Shown: positions 54,267-63,039, counted from the stretch's first letter. The stretch is DNA of 64,000 nt from Salinisphaera sp. T31B1 (GCF_040361275.1 NZ_APNH01000003.1:1-64000); one strand, 5' to 3'. Program-made: numbers and translations. The notes: a model not told the origin generated them from the letters alone.

Positions 54267-55262
54267 ATGAAAAATAAGAACGTGCTGTTGGGGTTGACCA
54301 TCGCAGGGCTTTTGACAGGTTGCAGCGCGATGGGGCACGCGCCCGGCGGTGCCGGCGACCCGCCGGCCTATGTGAATATCGCGCGCACGTCGGAGATGAG
54401 CGTGCAGCTCGTACCACAGATCGATACGGCCGCAGCGCCGAACGAGCATCCAGCAGCGTTCCAGCCCGCCCAGCTTGAAGCCCTGCTGAAGTCCCTGCGC
54501 GTGGTCGACGAGCAGGGCAACGAGGTCACGCTGGCCTCACCGTCGCGATTGGCGCAGCTGGCTTCCGACATGTCGAAGGGTTTCGTGCGGGCCGGGTCCC
54601 GGCAGGATGTGGCTTTCGCGGTGTTTCGGCGTTCCGGCGGATCGGTGTTCACTGCGTCGCGAAAAGTCACATCGGGGCGGGCCTTCTATCGGGATGAAAC
54701 GCTCAACCTGATCTTCGGAGAGTTCGACGCCGAGTTCAGCGAATTTCGCGATCTGAATATTTCGCCGTTGAAGAACGGCAGTCGGCTGGGAACCGACGGA
54801 GTCGATACCAGCCGACTGGTGGCCTCCGCCAGCTGGCATCGGCATGGTGATCGTGCGGACTGGATCGAGCTGCCGGCCACGCCAGCCGCTATCGAAGCGG
54901 CCGCGGCCGCGGCGCCAACCGCGATCGAGTCCAGTTCCAGCGGCGCGGCACAACCGCTGCAGTACGGACCGGCCGCTTCGAGCCGACGTGCTGTGCCTCC
55001 GCCGGCCGAGCCCCAGGGCGCGGTGTCCGGCGCAAGCGCAAGCCCGAGCCCCGCGGCCGATGGGCCGAGCCGCCCCGCCGCGGCACCGCCGGCTGTCACT
55101 CCGCCGCCGCGATTGGGGACATCGTCGTCGGCGGCCGGCGGTGACGATTGGAGCCGGATCGAGGAGCGTCTGACGCAGCTCAAGCGCCTGCGGGACAAGA
55201 ATCTGATCAGCGCCGAGGACTATCAAAGCAAGAAGGATGCACTTCTCGAACAGTTGCCATGA
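54267..55262 (+). CDS. Lipoprotein with a C-terminal SHOCT domain
   Basis: The 331-aa product has a lipoprotein signal (LLTGC), a globular region to about residue 210, an Ala/Pro-rich linker and a C-terminal SHOCT-like helix pair (RIEERLTQLKRLRDKNLISAEDYQSKKDALLEQLP). SHOCT domains occur on many secreted proteins and mediate oligomerisation. The start is after GAGGAGGAGCC. It lies between the porin terminator and the dehydrogenase regulatory region; the role is unknown. Confidence 0.82.
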   Translation: MKNKNVLLGLTIAGLLTGCSAMGHAPGGAGDPPAYVNIARTSEMSVQLVPQIDTAAAPNEHPAAFQPAQLEALLKSLRVVDEQGNEVTLASPSRLAQLASDMSKGFVRAGSRQDVAFAVFRRSGGSVFTASRKVTSGRAFYRDETLNLIFGEFDAEFSEFRDLNISPLKNGSRLGTDGVDTSRLVASASWHRHGDRADWIELPATPAAIEAAAAAAPTAIESSSSGAAQPLQYGPAASSRRAVPPPAEPQGAVSGASASPSPAADGPSRPAAAPPAVTPPPRLGTSSSAAGGDDWSRIEERLTQLKRLRDKNLISAEDYQSKKDALLEQLP

Positions 55263-55280
55263 CCATTCAATGAAGCGTTT

Positions 55281-55310
55281 GGGACAATGTGTCCTGCGAC
55301 TGGGACATTT
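55281..55310 (+). promoter_or_regulatory. PQQ dehydrogenase upstream activator module
   Basis: Half-sites are GGGACA (55281-55286), TGTCC (55290-55294) and GGGACA (55302-55307), followed by TTT, the same architecture and spacing (N3, N7/8) as upstream of the porin. GGACA-ATG-TGTCC is itself a perfect palindrome. It lies about 160 bp upstream of the sigma-54-type promoter. Confidence 0.68.
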
Positions 55311-55324
55311 TCCCGTCCTGCCCC

Positions 55325-55358
55325 GGCCCGCGAAACGCGGAAGTTCGTTTCGCGGGCC
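55325..55358. repeat. 13-bp perfect inverted repeat
   Basis: GGCCCGCGAAACG (55325-55337) and CGTTTCGCGGGCC (55346-55358) flank an 8-nt loop. It lies 63 nt after the SHOCT lipoprotein stop. No T-run follows, so it may end that transcript Rho-dependently or shape the DNA between activator sites and promoter. Confidence 0.65.
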
Positions 55359-55465
55359 GCGCGACGATGCGGAATATGCTTCCGCTTCTATGAACAATAA
55401 TAATATCAAGGGCTTGACCTTTTCCTGATCGGAGCGCAATGCGCCGTGATCGGCCCTTCAATCGC

Positions 55466-55480
55466 TGGCATCGATCTTGC
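55466..55480 (+). promoter_or_regulatory. Sigma-54 promoter of the PQQ dehydrogenase gene
   Basis: TGGCATCGATCTTGC matches TGGCAC-N5-TTGC with one change and correct GG-to-GC spacing. Transcription would start near 55492, giving a leader of about 53 nt with CAGGAGGA before the ATG at 55545. An AT-rich tract (55387-55410) lies upstream, where IHF could bend the DNA. Confidence 0.75.
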
Positions 55481-55544
55481 GATGGTGCTCTCAGCCCACA
55501 GAAGAGGCTGGGGGCGAAGGCCTTTCAAGAATCAGGAGGAGACA

Positions 55545-57317
55545 ATGAAGACCAATTCCGTACGCGGATGGCGTCGGGGTCTGTTGGGGCTCGGCGTGCT
55601 TGCTCTGGCCGGAGCCGGCACGGCATCGGCCGCCGGCGTGAGCTGGGACCAGATCAACTCGGACCAGCAATCCACCGACAACGTGCTCACCGTCGGCATG
55701 GGCACACAGATGCAGCGGTTTTCGCCGCTCAAGCAACTCAATACCGACAACGTCAAGAATCTGTATCCGGCCTGGTCGTTCTCGTTCGGCGGCGAGAAGC
55801 AACGCGGTCAGGAAAGCCAGCCGTTGGTCTATGACGGCAAGATGTTCGTGACCGGCTCGTATTCGCGGGCCTGGGCGATCGACGTCAAGACCGGCGAGGA
55901 AATCTGGCAGTACGAGCAGCGACTGCCCGAGGGCATCATGCCGTGCTGTGACGTGGTCAACCGCGGCGGCGCGCTGTACGACAACCTGTTCATATTCGGC
56001 ACGCTCGACGCCAAACTGGTCGCGCTCGATCAGGAAACCGGCGACGTTGTCTGGAGCGAAGAGATCGCCGATTACAAGGACGGGTACTCCTATACGGCGG
56101 CGCCGTTGATCGTCGACGACATGGTGGTCACCGGCGTCTCCGGTGGCGAGTTCGGCGTGATGGGGCGTGTCGAGGCGCGTGACGCCAAGACCGGCAAGAT
56201 GGTCTGGAGTCGTCCCACCGTCGAAGGCAACATGGGCTATCTCTGGAAAGACGGCAAGAAGACCGAGAACGGCATCAGCGGCACCCGCAACGCCAGTTGG
56301 CCTGGCGACATGTACAAGCACGGCGGCGCGGCGACCTGGCTTGGCGGCACCTACGATCCGGAGACGAACCTGATCTATATCGGCGCGGGCAACCCGTCGC
56401 CCTGGAACGCGCACATGCGTCCAGGCGACAACCTGTTCTCGTCGTCGATCGTCGCGATCCATCCCGATACCGGCAAGATCGCCTGGCACTATCAGAAAAC
56501 ACCGCATGATGCCTGGGACTATGACGGTACCAACATGTGCGTGCCGTTCGACGCCGAGGGCAAGAAATTCTGTGCCTCGGCCGACCGCAACGGCTTCTTC
56601 TACGTGCTCGATCGAACCAACGGCAAACTCAAGAGCGCCGAGAAGTTCGTCAGCAAGGTCAACTGGGCCGACAAGATCGACCTGAAGACCGGCCGGCCGG
56701 TCGAAACGGGCAACCGCCCGGGCGATCCGTCGAAATCAGAGGGCAAGAAGGGCGAATCCGTGTTCGTCGCGCCGTCGTTCCTGGGGGCCAAGAACTGGAT
56801 GCCGATGTCCTACAACCCCGGCACCGGGCTGTTCTATATCCCGACCAACGAATGGGGCATGGATATCTGGAACGAACCCATTACCTACAAGGCCGGTGCC
56901 GCCTATCTGGGAGCGGGTTTCAATATTCAGCCGCTCTACGAGGACTATATCGGCGCGGTCCGTGCAATGGACCCGATGACCGGCAAGATCAAGTGGGAAG
57001 CCAAGAACAACGCGCCGCTGTGGAGTGGCACGATGACCACCGCCGGCAACCTCGTGTTCTACGGTACGCCCGAGGGTTATCTGAAGGCGCTGGATGCCAA
57101 CACCGGCGAAGAGCTGTGGAAGTTCCAGACCGGCTCCGGCGTGGTCGGCCAGCCGATCACCTGGGAGCAGGACGGCGTGCAGTATGTCGCCGTGACCTCC
57201 GGTTGGGGGGGTGCGGTGCCTTTGTGGGGCGGTGAAGTCGCCAAGCGCGTCAAGCTGCTCAACCAGGGCGGCAGCGTCTGGGTTTTCCGGATTCCGGAAG
57301 GCCTGGCGAGCAAGTAA
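55545..57317 (+). CDS. PQQ-dependent alcohol dehydrogenase, predicted lanthanide-dependent (PedH/XoxF-like)
   Basis: The 590-aa product is an eight-bladed quinoprotein of the periplasm. A signal peptide ([20 protein letters not shown]) precedes the vicinal disulfide C134-C135 (IMPCCDVV) near PQQ. Metal ligands are E202 (VSGGEFGV), N283 (GAGNPSPWN) and catalytic base D325 in WDYDG. D327, two residues after D325, is the extra Asp that distinguishes lanthanide enzymes such as XoxF and PedH from calcium ones. Electrons would pass to the PedF-like cytochromes encoded downstream. Substrate (methanol or longer alcohols) is not readable. Confidence 0.93.
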   Translation: MKTNSVRGWRRGLLGLGVLALAGAGTASAAGVSWDQINSDQQSTDNVLTVGMGTQMQRFSPLKQLNTDNVKNLYPAWSFSFGGEKQRGQESQPLVYDGKMFVTGSYSRAWAIDVKTGEEIWQYEQRLPEGIMPCCDVVNRGGALYDNLFIFGTLDAKLVALDQETGDVVWSEEIADYKDGYSYTAAPLIVDDMVVTGVSGGEFGVMGRVEARDAKTGKMVWSRPTVEGNMGYLWKDGKKTENGISGTRNASWPGDMYKHGGAATWLGGTYDPETNLIYIGAGNPSPWNAHMRPGDNLFSSSIVAIHPDTGKIAWHYQKTPHDAWDYDGTNMCVPFDAEGKKFCASADRNGFFYVLDRTNGKLKSAEKFVSKVNWADKIDLKTGRPVETGNRPGDPSKSEGKKGESVFVAPSFLGAKNWMPMSYNPGTGLFYIPTNEWGMDIWNEPITYKAGAAYLGAGFNIQPLYEDYIGAVRAMDPMTGKIKWEAKNNAPLWSGTMTTAGNLVFYGTPEGYLKALDANTGEELWKFQTGSGVVGQPITWEQDGVQYVAVTSGWGGAVPLWGGEVAKRVKLLNQGGSVWVFRIPEGLASK

Positions 57318-57338
57318 CGGCCGCTCGACGGCACCCAC

Positions 57339-57364
57339 GCGGGCCGGCCATCGGGTCGGCCCGC
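57339..57364 (+). terminator. Attenuating hairpin after the dehydrogenase gene
   Basis: GCGGGCCG (57339-57346) pairs with CGGCCCGC (57357-57364), followed only by TTTC. It is probably a partial terminator or mRNA-stabilising stem that sets a high ratio of dehydrogenase to downstream products. Confidence 0.55.
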
Positions 57365-57392
57365 TTTCACTGACACCAACCGAAGCCCGTGA

Positions 57393-57878
57393 ATGAATAC
57401 AACCCATAATGTTCGGGCATCTGCCCGCGTATTGTTCGGTGTGCTGAGCCTGGCCGGATCCGGCCTTGTCTTCGCGCACGGCAACGTCACGCCGCAGCCG
57501 GTGGCCACCGATGGCCTCAAGCCGATCCCCGAGGGCCAATGGCTGACCGTCAACCCCTATCGCGGCGACCGGCATGCGATCGAGATCGGTGCCTCGGCCT
57601 TCAACGAAAACTGTGCCCGCTGTCACGGCCTGGAAGCCATCTCCGGTGGCATCGCGCCGGACCTGCGCGAGCTCGGTCCCGAGTACGACGAATACTTCAT
57701 CGAGCATGTGCGCAACGGCGTGCAACGCAATGGCATGACCTACATGCCCAGGTTCGAGGGGGTGCTCAGCCAGGAGGCGATGTGGGCCATCCGTTCGTAT
57801 ATCGATAAGCGCTACTACGAATACAACGACAAGAATCTCGACGATCTGTACGAGCAGGCCAACGCGTCGGGCTCGTAA
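57393..57878 (+). CDS. Cytochrome c-550, PedF type
   Basis: The 161-aa periplasmic monohaem cytochrome c has a signal peptide (VLFGVLSLAGSGLVFAHG). It has CARCH (C74, C77, H78) and a probable axial Met in GMTYMP (M118). The surrounding LRELGPEYDEYFIEHVRNGVQRNG is PedF-like; PedF accepts electrons from PQQ alcohol dehydrogenases. It is strikingly similar to the N-terminal half of the next gene product, indicating tandem duplication. It follows the dehydrogenase after 75 nt. Confidence 0.92.
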   Translation: MNTTHNVRASARVLFGVLSLAGSGLVFAHGNVTPQPVATDGLKPIPEGQWLTVNPYRGDRHAIEIGASAFNENCARCHGLEAISGGIAPDLRELGPEYDEYFIEHVRNGVQRNGMTYMPRFEGVLSQEAMWAIRSYIDKRYYEYNDKNLDDLYEQANASGS

Positions 57879-57921
57879 CGGACATGCAGCCCGCGCGAGC
57901 GGGACGAACAGGAGGAGTGAC

Positions 57922-59325
57922 ATGACCCAGTTTCTGAATGCCGCCGCCGTGGCAATGGTGGCCGGTCTGTTCTGGCTGTCCGGGCCGGCGCTGGCTCAGC
58001 ACGGGGGTGGGGAAGGCGACGTCGATCACAGCGCGCTGCCGGACATCCCCGACGGACAGTGGCTGGACAGCAACCCGTACCGCGGTTCCAAGAAAGCCAT
58101 GGAGATCGGCAAAGCCGCCTACGATGGCAATTGCGCCCGCTGTCACGGTATCGACATGATCTCGGGCGGGATCGCCCCGGATCTGCGCGAACTCGGACCC
58201 GAATACGATGAGTACTTTCTGGGACATATCCGCAACGGCGTGCAGCGCAACGGCATGACCTATATGCCTGCGTTCGAGGGTGTCCTCGACCAGAAGACAA
58301 TGTGGGCCATCCGTTCGTATATCGACCAGCGCCATTACGAGTACAAGGACAAGGATCTCGACGCGCTCTACAAGCAGTGGGACGACAAGCACGGCGACGA
58401 TTCGTCTGCTGACCAGGCGCCCGACGATCACAGCGCAAAGGCCTCCGAGGCCGGTCCGTCCACGGCGTCCGCCACAGCGCGTTCGGTGCGCGTGGCCCGC
58501 TCCGGCGACGACATGCCCGATCGTCTTCAGGCGATCCAGCGCAACGGCTCGATCGAGATCGCGGTGTACCGAGCCTTCCCTCCATGGTCATACCAGCCGG
58601 ACAGCGGTGCTTTCACGGGCATCGATGTCGATATCGGTCAGGCGCTGGCCGAGCAGCTCGGCGTCAAGCTCAACGTCCGTGCCTTCACTCCCGACGAGAC
58701 CATGGGCGACGATATCCGTAACCAGGTGTGGAAAGGCCATTATCTCGGCGGCGGAACCGCCGATGCCATGCTGCATGTCGGCATGGCCCCGGCGTTCCAG
58801 GCCGACAACGATCAGGCGACCTTTCTGGCGCCGTACTACGACGAGACCATGGGCTTTGCCTACGACGCAGAGCGCCTGGGCGAAGACGTCGACAGTCCGC
58901 TGGCATTGGCCGGCAAGAAGGTCGGCGTACAGCTGGACTCGCTCGGCGACTATTTTCTGACCTCGGCCTATCAGGGCCGGCTGCGTGACGATGTGGAGCA
59001 TTTCGACTCCGTGCCCGATGCCATGCGGGCGCTCAACAGTGGCGAGGTCGCCGCAGTGATGGCGCCGGTGGGTGAGCTCTCCGGCGCGGCACGGATGCTC
59101 GATGAACAACGCGTCAAGATCCGCACCACGCCGCTGTCGGGCATGTACCAGACCAGCTGGGATGTGGGCGTGGCGATCAAGGCCGGCAATCCGGAGCTGG
59201 CGGGGGCGATCCGCCAGGCCATGCAGACACTGCGCGACCAGGGCAAGATCGAGGCGATCTTCAAGCAATATGGCGTGCCCTATCGCGCGCCGACCGCCGA
59301 GTCGTCGGCCACCACGGGCGCGTAG
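57922..59325 (+). CDS. Fusion: PedF-type cytochrome c + periplasmic binding (PedG/MoxJ-like) domain
   Basis: The 467-aa product joins two normally separate quinoprotein accessory proteins. After a signal peptide (VAGLFWLSGPALAQH), a cytochrome c domain (CARCH, C71/C74/H75; Met in MTYMP) spans about 40-155. An Asp/Ala/Ser-rich linker of about 40 residues follows, then a solute-binding domain (about 200-455; IEIAVYRAFPPWSYQPDSGAFTGIDVDIGQALAEQLGVKL; ADAMLHVGMAP). MoxJ/XoxJ/PedG proteins assist the dehydrogenase or its cytochrome. The fusion would tether assistant and electron acceptor. Confidence 0.92.
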   Translation: MTQFLNAAAVAMVAGLFWLSGPALAQHGGGEGDVDHSALPDIPDGQWLDSNPYRGSKKAMEIGKAAYDGNCARCHGIDMISGGIAPDLRELGPEYDEYFLGHIRNGVQRNGMTYMPAFEGVLDQKTMWAIRSYIDQRHYEYKDKDLDALYKQWDDKHGDDSSADQAPDDHSAKASEAGPSTASATARSVRVARSGDDMPDRLQAIQRNGSIEIAVYRAFPPWSYQPDSGAFTGIDVDIGQALAEQLGVKLNVRAFTPDETMGDDIRNQVWKGHYLGGGTADAMLHVGMAPAFQADNDQATFLAPYYDETMGFAYDAERLGEDVDSPLALAGKKVGVQLDSLGDYFLTSAYQGRLRDDVEHFDSVPDAMRALNSGEVAAVMAPVGELSGAARMLDEQRVKIRTTPLSGMYQTSWDVGVAIKAGNPELAGAIRQAMQTLRDQGKIEAIFKQYGVPYRAPTAESSATTGA

Positions 59326-59331
59326 CCGGTC

Positions 59332-59895
59332 GTGTCTCGGTATGGGTGGACGATTGCCCTGGGGGCACTGCTGGCCGCACTGGCCATACCGGCCCTGGCG
59401 GCTCGTTCCCTGGTGGTCTCGTTGATACCGGCCCAGGGCCCTGAAGTGGCCGTGGCCGACCTGCGTCTGGAAGATAGCGGCGCGTATCGACTGATCTATC
59501 GCAGTGCTCCGTTCACGCCGCATTTTCTATCCATGCGGCCGTTCGAGTGCTTGAACGCGGCGCCCAGACTGCAATGCCACCTGCCGTATCCGTATGCCAA
59601 GGGGCATCGGGTGTCCGCGGATGACCTCGCCGACCTGAGCTACGACCTGCTGTTTCTAGTCAAACAGGCGGGCGAGTACGGCGTGGACTTCTGGAATGGC
59701 CGCTACTACCGTCTGTCGTGGGAGGGCGATACCATCGTAGGTCAGGCGATGGCGGCTGACATGAATATTCTTGCCTCACGACCGCCGGCCGGGAACGACC
59801 GACCGCTCAAGCCAGTGGATCTGATCGATATCGCGGCTTCGGACACGCCGTACCCGAGGCTTCGGATCGCGCCGCTACCGAAGGAGTTGCCATGA
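59332..59895 (+). CDS. Unrecognised periplasmic protein of the quinoprotein cluster
   Basis: The 187-aa product starts at a GTG 6 nt after the fusion gene. A signal peptide (IALGALLAALAIPALAAR) is followed by a small mixed domain with aromatic clusters (RLIYRSAPFTPHF; YDLLFLVKQAGEYGVDFWNGRYYRLSWEGD) and two cysteines (FECLNAAPRLQCH). I do not recognise the family. The 4-nt overlap with the SoxYZ-like gene and its position mid-cluster imply a role with the dehydrogenase or its maturation. Confidence 0.7.
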   Translation: MSRYGWTIALGALLAALAIPALAARSLVVSLIPAQGPEVAVADLRLEDSGAYRLIYRSAPFTPHFLSMRPFECLNAAPRLQCHLPYPYAKGHRVSADDLADLSYDLLFLVKQAGEYGVDFWNGRYYRLSWEGDTIVGQAMAADMNILASRPPAGNDRPLKPVDLIDIAASDTPYPRLRIAPLPKELP

Positions 59896-60662
59896 AGCGG
59901 GCTTTCGTCATCTGGATCGTGCTGACGCTGTGTGCGCCGACGATCGCGGTCGCCGCCGATGTGCCTGCCGATCCGCTGGATTCGTCGCAATGGGTCTATA
60001 TGGCCCGCAAGTTCTTCAAGGACCAGCCCGTGGTGTTCGACGAGCGCGTGCGCGTCGCGGCACCGGCCTATGCCGAGGACTCGCTGCATACGCCGGTCCA
60101 GATCAGCGCGCCGGGTCTCGAGGGGGTCGAACACGTGCTGGTTTTTGCCGACATGAGTCCGATTACCCGCGTCCTGGACTACTATCCGCTCCAGGCGGAT
60201 CCGTCGATCGGGTTTTCGTTCAAGATCCAGCAGGCCACCCCGATCCGTGCGGCCATGCGTACCCGCGATGGTATCTGGCATGTCGGTGGTGTCTGGATCG
60301 ATGCCCAGGGCGGGGGCTGTACCGCACCCAGTGTGGCCAGTGCCAATCCGATCTGGGAAACACGGCTGGGCGAGACCACTGCTCGCCTGTGGCCGGTCCG
60401 TGACGGTAGCCGGCGGCTGAAGTTCCGGATCGTTCACCCGATGGATACCGGTCTGGCCGCAGGTATCCCGGAATTCTTCATTTCGCAGATCGAACTCCTG
60501 GGTGCGGACGGTCAGCCCCTGGCTCGGCTCAAGCCCTACGAGCCGGTATCCGAAAACCCGGTGTTCACGCTCGATCTGGACGCCGCGGGGCCGGTCACGC
60601 TCGTCGGCCGTGACAACAACGGCAACCGCTTCCAGGCCCGCGTGGCCGAACCGTCCTCATGA
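59892..60662 (+). CDS. Quinoprotein-associated SoxYZ-like carrier
   Basis: The 256-aa product has a signal peptide and two Ig-like regions resembling SoxY and SoxZ fused. The carrier-type Cys is C143 in AQGGGCTAPS, analogous to the SoxY GGC swinging-arm motif. The C-terminal part (RIVHPMDTGLAAGIPEFFISQIELLGADGQPLARL) resembles SoxZ. Such carriers are found beside PQQ dehydrogenases with a metallohydrolase; their substrate is unknown. It overlaps both neighbours by 4 nt. Confidence 0.86.
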   Translation: MKRAFVIWIVLTLCAPTIAVAADVPADPLDSSQWVYMARKFFKDQPVVFDERVRVAAPAYAEDSLHTPVQISAPGLEGVEHVLVFADMSPITRVLDYYPLQADPSIGFSFKIQQATPIRAAMRTRDGIWHVGGVWIDAQGGGCTAPSVASANPIWETRLGETTARLWPVRDGSRRLKFRIVHPMDTGLAAGIPEFFISQIELLGADGQPLARLKPYEPVSENPVFTLDLDAAGPVTLVGRDNNGNRFQARVAEPSS

Positions 60663-61642
60663 TCGCGCTCGCGAAACGTCTGCGATGGCGTGTCCTGGTC
60701 GGACTGGGCATGGTCTTGTGCCATAGCGCCGCCGCATTCGCCGCCGACTACTACGATCTGCACCCGCAGCAGATCGCCGCGGACACCTACGTGTTCTACG
60801 GTGCGCAGGAGAATTTCAGCTTCGACAATCACGGCGCAATCGCCAATACGGGCTTCATCGTCACCGATGCGGGTGTGATTGTCATCGATACCGGGCCGTC
60901 GCGCCTCTACGGCCGGGCGATGCGCGCTGCGATCGCCAGAGTTACCGATCGGCCGATCGCACAGGTCTATATCACCCACGCGCATCCGGATCACTTTCTC
61001 GGCAACAACGCCTTCGAGGACGTGCCGATCGCCACGCTGGCCGGCACCATCGATCAGATCAAGCGTATCGGCCCGGATCTGGCCAGTAATCTGTACAACC
61101 TCGTCGGGCCGGCGATGCGGGGCACGACCGCGCGCGCGCCGGATCAGGTCGTGGCCGATGGCGATACGGTGGTGTTCGGCCGGCATCGATTGTCGTTGAT
61201 CGGCATGCGTGGCCATACCGGTGCGGATCTGATGGTCCTGGATCGCACGACCGGCGTGTTGTTCGCGGGCGATATCGCCTTCTACCAGCGCGCCGCGACG
61301 ACGCCGAATGCCGATATCGCACGCTGGGAGCAGAGCTTGGCTGCGGCCGAGCAGCTCGACTTCAGGTATCTCGTGCCCGGCCATGGGCCGGTCACCGAAG
61401 ATGGCGCGCCGCTGTTGCAGACCGCGGCCTACCTGAATTGGCTGGTTTCGCATTTCGAAGCCGCTGCCGCGGTCGGCCGTAGCGAGGCCGAAGTGCTATA
61501 CGATCGGCTGCCGCCGCGATGGGCCCGACTGGCGGTCGAGCCCAGTGAATACCAGCGCTCGGTATCGCATCTCTATCCAGCGATCGAGCAACGGTCGCTG
61601 TCGGCGCCGCGTGCCGAGGGCGGCGCCGCGGCCGGTAGCTGA
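60659..61642 (+). CDS. Quinoprotein relay zinc metallohydrolase (SoxH-like)
   Basis: The 327-aa secreted metallo-beta-lactamase-fold protein has a zinc motif HAHPDH (107-112), a later His in GMRGHTGADLMV, an Asp in GVLFAGDIAF and a His in LVPGHGPV. SoxH-related hydrolases are encoded beside SoxYZ-like carriers and PQQ dehydrogenases and are thought to release the carrier-bound group. It starts inside the carrier stop and ends the cluster. A convergent minus-strand operon follows. Confidence 0.9.
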   Translation: MIALAKRLRWRVLVGLGMVLCHSAAAFAADYYDLHPQQIAADTYVFYGAQENFSFDNHGAIANTGFIVTDAGVIVIDTGPSRLYGRAMRAAIARVTDRPIAQVYITHAHPDHFLGNNAFEDVPIATLAGTIDQIKRIGPDLASNLYNLVGPAMRGTTARAPDQVVADGDTVVFGRHRLSLIGMRGHTGADLMVLDRTTGVLFAGDIAFYQRAATTPNADIARWEQSLAAAEQLDFRYLVPGHGPVTEDGAPLLQTAAYLNWLVSHFEAAAAVGRSEAEVLYDRLPPRWARLAVEPSEYQRSVSHLYPAIEQRSLSAPRAEGGAAAGS

Positions 61643-61762
61643 ATCAGCATCACGCCACCGGCCCCGCAGGCGGCGGTTTCAAATCGCGTCGGCGACCCAG
61701 CGCTCGGGTGCGGAGCCGGTTGTGCTGCGGTGGGACGGCCGCATGGCCGGGCCCACGCGCCA

Positions 61763-62482
61763 TCACCTCGGCCCGTGCAGTAGTTTCATGCTCAGATGAC
61801 CACCGGTGATGACCCGAGCCGAGTTGGTAACTTTTTCGTCGCGCTCGAGCCGTACGAGACCGGTGCCCGGGCAGTACCATTCGCGCTGGACGATGGGCAC
61901 GTCCGAAGGCAGAAACCCTACGCCCGCGCCAAGATGGAACGACGTCTGGCCGACCACGGCGATACAGCCGGTGAAATGCCCGGCCGGCACATCGACGTCG
62001 ACGTCGGTGGCGTCCACCCGATAATCCAGGGTGATCGTGTTGCCGGGCGCATGCTCCGTGATGAACGTGCGAGCCCGGCCAAGCATGAAGGTATGCGCGG
62101 GTTCGGTCCAGGTGGCGCCGCCCACGGCGGGCAGGGCGAGGATCTTGACCGGCGGCTGGTCCATGATGGGGTAGTGCGTGGTCACCGATTTCCGCGCGAC
62201 CCGATAATAGCCATCGTCGCGGCGGGTGACATAGAACCGTTCGCCGCTGTCGTTGCGACGAATGACGATGTCCGGTTCGCCGGCGAAGTCGCCGACGCTG
62301 ACATTGCTCATCACCCGGGTGCTGGTCTGCATGGGCTCGCCCATGGGCTTGAGTTCCACGCGGTAGGTCCATTCCAGGCCGGGCGCGAGCGGGTAAAGTG
62401 CTTTGGGGTCCACATCGGCGCCGCAGGCCGTCAACCCGGCCGCCGCCGTCACTGCCAGTGCCAGAGTGCGTAGGCCGGTCAT
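61763..62482 (-). CDS. Lipoprotein of unknown function
   Basis: The start is the ATG at 62482, 6 nt from GGAGAA; an ATG at 62488 is also in frame. The 239-aa product has a lipobox (GLTAC) and a beta-rich domain (YPLAPGLEWTYRVELKPMGEPMQTSTRVMSNVSVGDF; GHFTGCIAVVGQTSFHLGAGVGF; QREWYCPGTGLVRLERDEK). I do not recognise a named family. It is the last gene of a minus-strand operon with the two-TM protein, the MotB/ExbD-like protein and the MotA/TolQ-like protein. Confidence 0.75.
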   Translation of the reverse strand: MTGLRTLALAVTAAAGLTACGADVDPKALYPLAPGLEWTYRVELKPMGEPMQTSTRVMSNVSVGDFAGEPDIVIRRNDSGERFYVTRRDDGYYRVARKSVTTHYPIMDQPPVKILALPAVGGATWTEPAHTFMLGRARTFITEHAPGNTITLDYRVDATDVDVDVPAGHFTGCIAVVGQTSFHLGAGVGFLPSDVPIVQREWYCPGTGLVRLERDEKVTNSARVITGGHLSMKLLHGPR

Positions 62483-62484
62483 GC

Positions 62485-62997
62485 TCATTTCTCCGGAAGG
62501 CTGGGTTCGGGCACGTCGTGCAGGTTGATCTGCTGATGGTCGGGCGCGAACGCCGACGGATTGCTCGTGCGCAGCGTGCCGTCGGTGGAGGTGACATCGC
62601 CCATCTGCAGCTGGCCGTTGCGCATCGCGTCCCGGGCGCGCTCGACCCGGGTATGCAGATCGCGGTTGTAGGGCAGCGCAAAGGCCCGCGGAATACCCAG
62701 GGGCTCGTCGTCGACGATGGGCGTCACCCACAGATAGATCTGGCCGGGCCGCCCCAGATTCTCGTCGGGCTCGAGCACGGAGGAGGCGTTGAGCAGAAAA
62801 TGCGGCGGCAGGGCGCCGCGGGTTGGCCAGCCGCGCAGATCCTGCAGAGACTGCCAGGTGACGAAATACAGCGCGCTGACCAGCACGATACACGCCAGGC
62901 GGATCCACAGCGGCCAACCGCTGCGGATATTGAGCGCGAGCACGAGCACGCCGAGTGCGACATAGGCGCCGCCCAGCAGCCACAGGGTCTGATTCAT
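62485..62997 (-). CDS. Two-TM membrane protein of unknown function
   Basis: The 170-aa product has TM segments at about 4-24 (LWLLGGAYVALGVLVLALNI) and 31-51 (WIRLACIVLVSALYFVTW). A periplasmic domain follows (LPPHFLLNASSVLEPDENLGRPGQIYLWVTPIVDDEPLGIPRAFALPYNRDL). I do not recognise a family. It follows the MotB/ExbD-like gene by 42 nt and is adjacent to the lipoprotein gene. Probably part of the same envelope system. Confidence 0.72.
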   Translation of the reverse strand: MNQTLWLLGGAYVALGVLVLALNIRSGWPLWIRLACIVLVSALYFVTWQSLQDLRGWPTRGALPPHFLLNASSVLEPDENLGRPGQIYLWVTPIVDDEPLGIPRAFALPYNRDLHTRVERARDAMRNGQLQMGDVTSTDGTLRTSNPSAFAPDHQQINLHDVPEPSLPEK

Positions 62998-63039
62998 TGC
63001 CGATCCTCGTTCATTGTTGTCTCGGTGGCATTGCGATCG

